The notes beneath the pieces are model-generated. The model was not told the DNA's origin, did no database searches, and saw nothing but the letters and a program-made list of their open reading frames with translations. A program made the position numbers and the translations under genes. From contig JAGGQZ010000013.1 in the NCBI GenBank assembly GCA_018613055.1, forward strand, positions 248,001 through 312,000: a stretch of 64,000 nt of DNA, read 5' to 3'. This DNA comes from Chryseobacterium sp. ISL-80. Lineage in GTDB: Bacteria; Bacillota; Bacilli; Bacillales; Cytobacillaceae. Every line of letters begins with the position of its first letter. Within the stretch, counting starts at the first letter, position 1. Below, one piece after another: positions 63,433 through 64,000 of the stretch.

Positions 63433-63467
63433 AGTGAGGGAAACTTTTGTTTCCCTCACTTTTTTTA
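63432..63467 (+). terminator. terminator of the tar/rml operon
   Basis: AAGTGAGGGAAAC / GTTTCCCTCACTT 13-bp stem with a short loop, followed by TTTTT. It starts at the rmlD stop codon. Confidence 0.93.
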
Positions 63468-63516
63468 TATAGGGAAAAATTAGGCTGTTGAGGAAATGAA
63501 ATAAACGTTAATGAGT

Positions 63517-63545
63517 TTGAAATTATGCATTCTGAGCTATATAAT
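63517..63545 (+). promoter_or_regulatory. sigma-A promoter of tagD
   Basis: TTGAAA, exactly 17 bp, TATAAT: one base from the perfect vegetative consensus. It lies about 97 bp before the tagD ATG and right after the rml terminator. Confidence 0.75.
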
Positions 63546-63641
63546 GAAGAATAGGTTAAATTTATGTTGATTTATTGAGATTTTGTAAATATTAAAATTG
63601 ACCTTATAAATTAACCTGTACAACAAGGAGTTGAGAAGCTA

Positions 63642-64000
63642 ATGAAAAAAGTATTGACATATGGTACCTTTGATTTGCTTCATACAGGTCATATTAACAT
63701 CCTGAAAAGAGCAAAGGAGTTAGGCGACCATTTGATTGTTGGCCTTTCTACAGATGAATTCAATCTAATGAAGCATAAAGAAGCTTATCATTCTTATGAG
63801 GATAGAAAATTGATCCTGGAAGCAATAAAATACGTTGATGAAGTTATTCCAGAAAACAACTGGGAGCAAAAAATTAAAGATGTATTAGACCATGAAGTTG
63901 ATATTTTCGTAATGGGAGAAGACTGGAAGGGACATTTTGATTTCCTTAAGGAGTTATGCCAGGTGATCTATCTTCCGCGAACTACGGGAGTGTCTACGAC
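63642..64000 (+). CDS. tagD: glycerol-3-phosphate cytidylyltransferase (partial, cut by window end)
   Basis: The first 119 codons of a TagD/TarD enzyme that makes CDP-glycerol from CTP and glycerol-3-phosphate. It has VLTYGTFDLLHTGHINIL with the HxGH catalytic motif, HSYEDRK, and the late RTTGVST motif of the family. The B. subtilis protein has about 129 residues, so only the last few residues lie outside. AAGGAG precedes the ATG. In a ribitol teichoic acid cell it supplies CDP-glycerol for the linkage unit. It has its own promoter. Confidence 0.95.
   Translation, partial: MKKVLTYGTFDLLHTGHINILKRAKELGDHLIVGLSTDEFNLMKHKEAYHSYEDRKLILEAIKYVDEVIPENNWEQKIKDVLDHEVDIFVMGEDWKGHFDFLKELCQVIYLPRTTGVST

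Overview
The window is from a low-GC Gram-positive bacterium of the Bacillaceae. The signs are strong AGGAGG-type ribosome sites with frequent TTG/GTG starts, the xpaC-yaaN pair behind a sigma-W-type promoter, a lytR/lytB/lytC-like divergent arrangement, and a ribitol-type wall teichoic acid locus with the gene order of Bacillus subtilis W23 (tarIJKL). I cannot name the species from the sequence alone. Nearly the whole window is devoted to building, decorating and remodelling the cell envelope. I see no rRNA, tRNA, CRISPR array, prophage or intact insertion sequence.

Region 1 (1-12.2 kb): an LtaS-type lipoteichoic acid synthase and a HupE/UreJ-type membrane protein lie on the minus strand. 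A very large secreted multidomain PHP-phosphoesterase protein follows on the plus strand. Next comes a non-coding stretch with a 34-codon ORF, an exact 21-bp-period degenerate repeat and a sigma-W-like promoter, which drives xpaC-yaaN.

Region 2 (12.4-28 kb): a run of mostly single-gene units, most ending in their own hairpin terminator. They encode secreted or membrane surface enzymes: a subtilase with FlgD-type Ig repeats, a beta-lactamase-fold serine hydrolase with SH3 repeats, a processive GT2, an acyltransferase, an M14 carboxypeptidase, a C39-like peptidase, an SH3-glucosaminidase behind a sigma-D-like promoter, and an SGNH-like protein with a degenerate active site.

Region 3 (28.2-45.3 kb): an exopolysaccharide/capsule locus. 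It starts with the Wzz-type modulator, BY-kinase and PHP tyrosine phosphatase. An intergenic RNA follows that looks like the EAR (epsC-associated) antitermination element, then a long hairpin, the EpsC-type 4,6-dehydratase and galU. After these come an A+T-rich strain-variable block (initiating sugar transferase, epimerase/reductase, two GT4-type and three GT2 glycosyltransferases, EpsG/Wzy-type polymerase, Wzx flippase) and galE.

Region 4 (45.3-50.5 kb): a LytR-CpsA-Psr ligase diverges from a lytB-like SpoIID protein and a lytC-like amidase. Both of the latter carry three cell-wall-binding-2 repeats.

Region 5 (50.6-64 kb): a wall teichoic acid locus. tarI-tarJ make CDP-ribitol and tarK/tarL-type enzymes prime and polymerise. 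A C4 epimerase and two large glycosyltransferases (TagE/TarM-like and TarS/RmlT-like) probably decorate the polymer. A small SH3-like protein, rmlACBD for dTDP-L-rhamnose and a truncated tagD end the window. The content parallels the Listeria rmlT-rmlACBD-tarIJ-tagD region, suggesting a rhamnosylated poly(ribitol phosphate).
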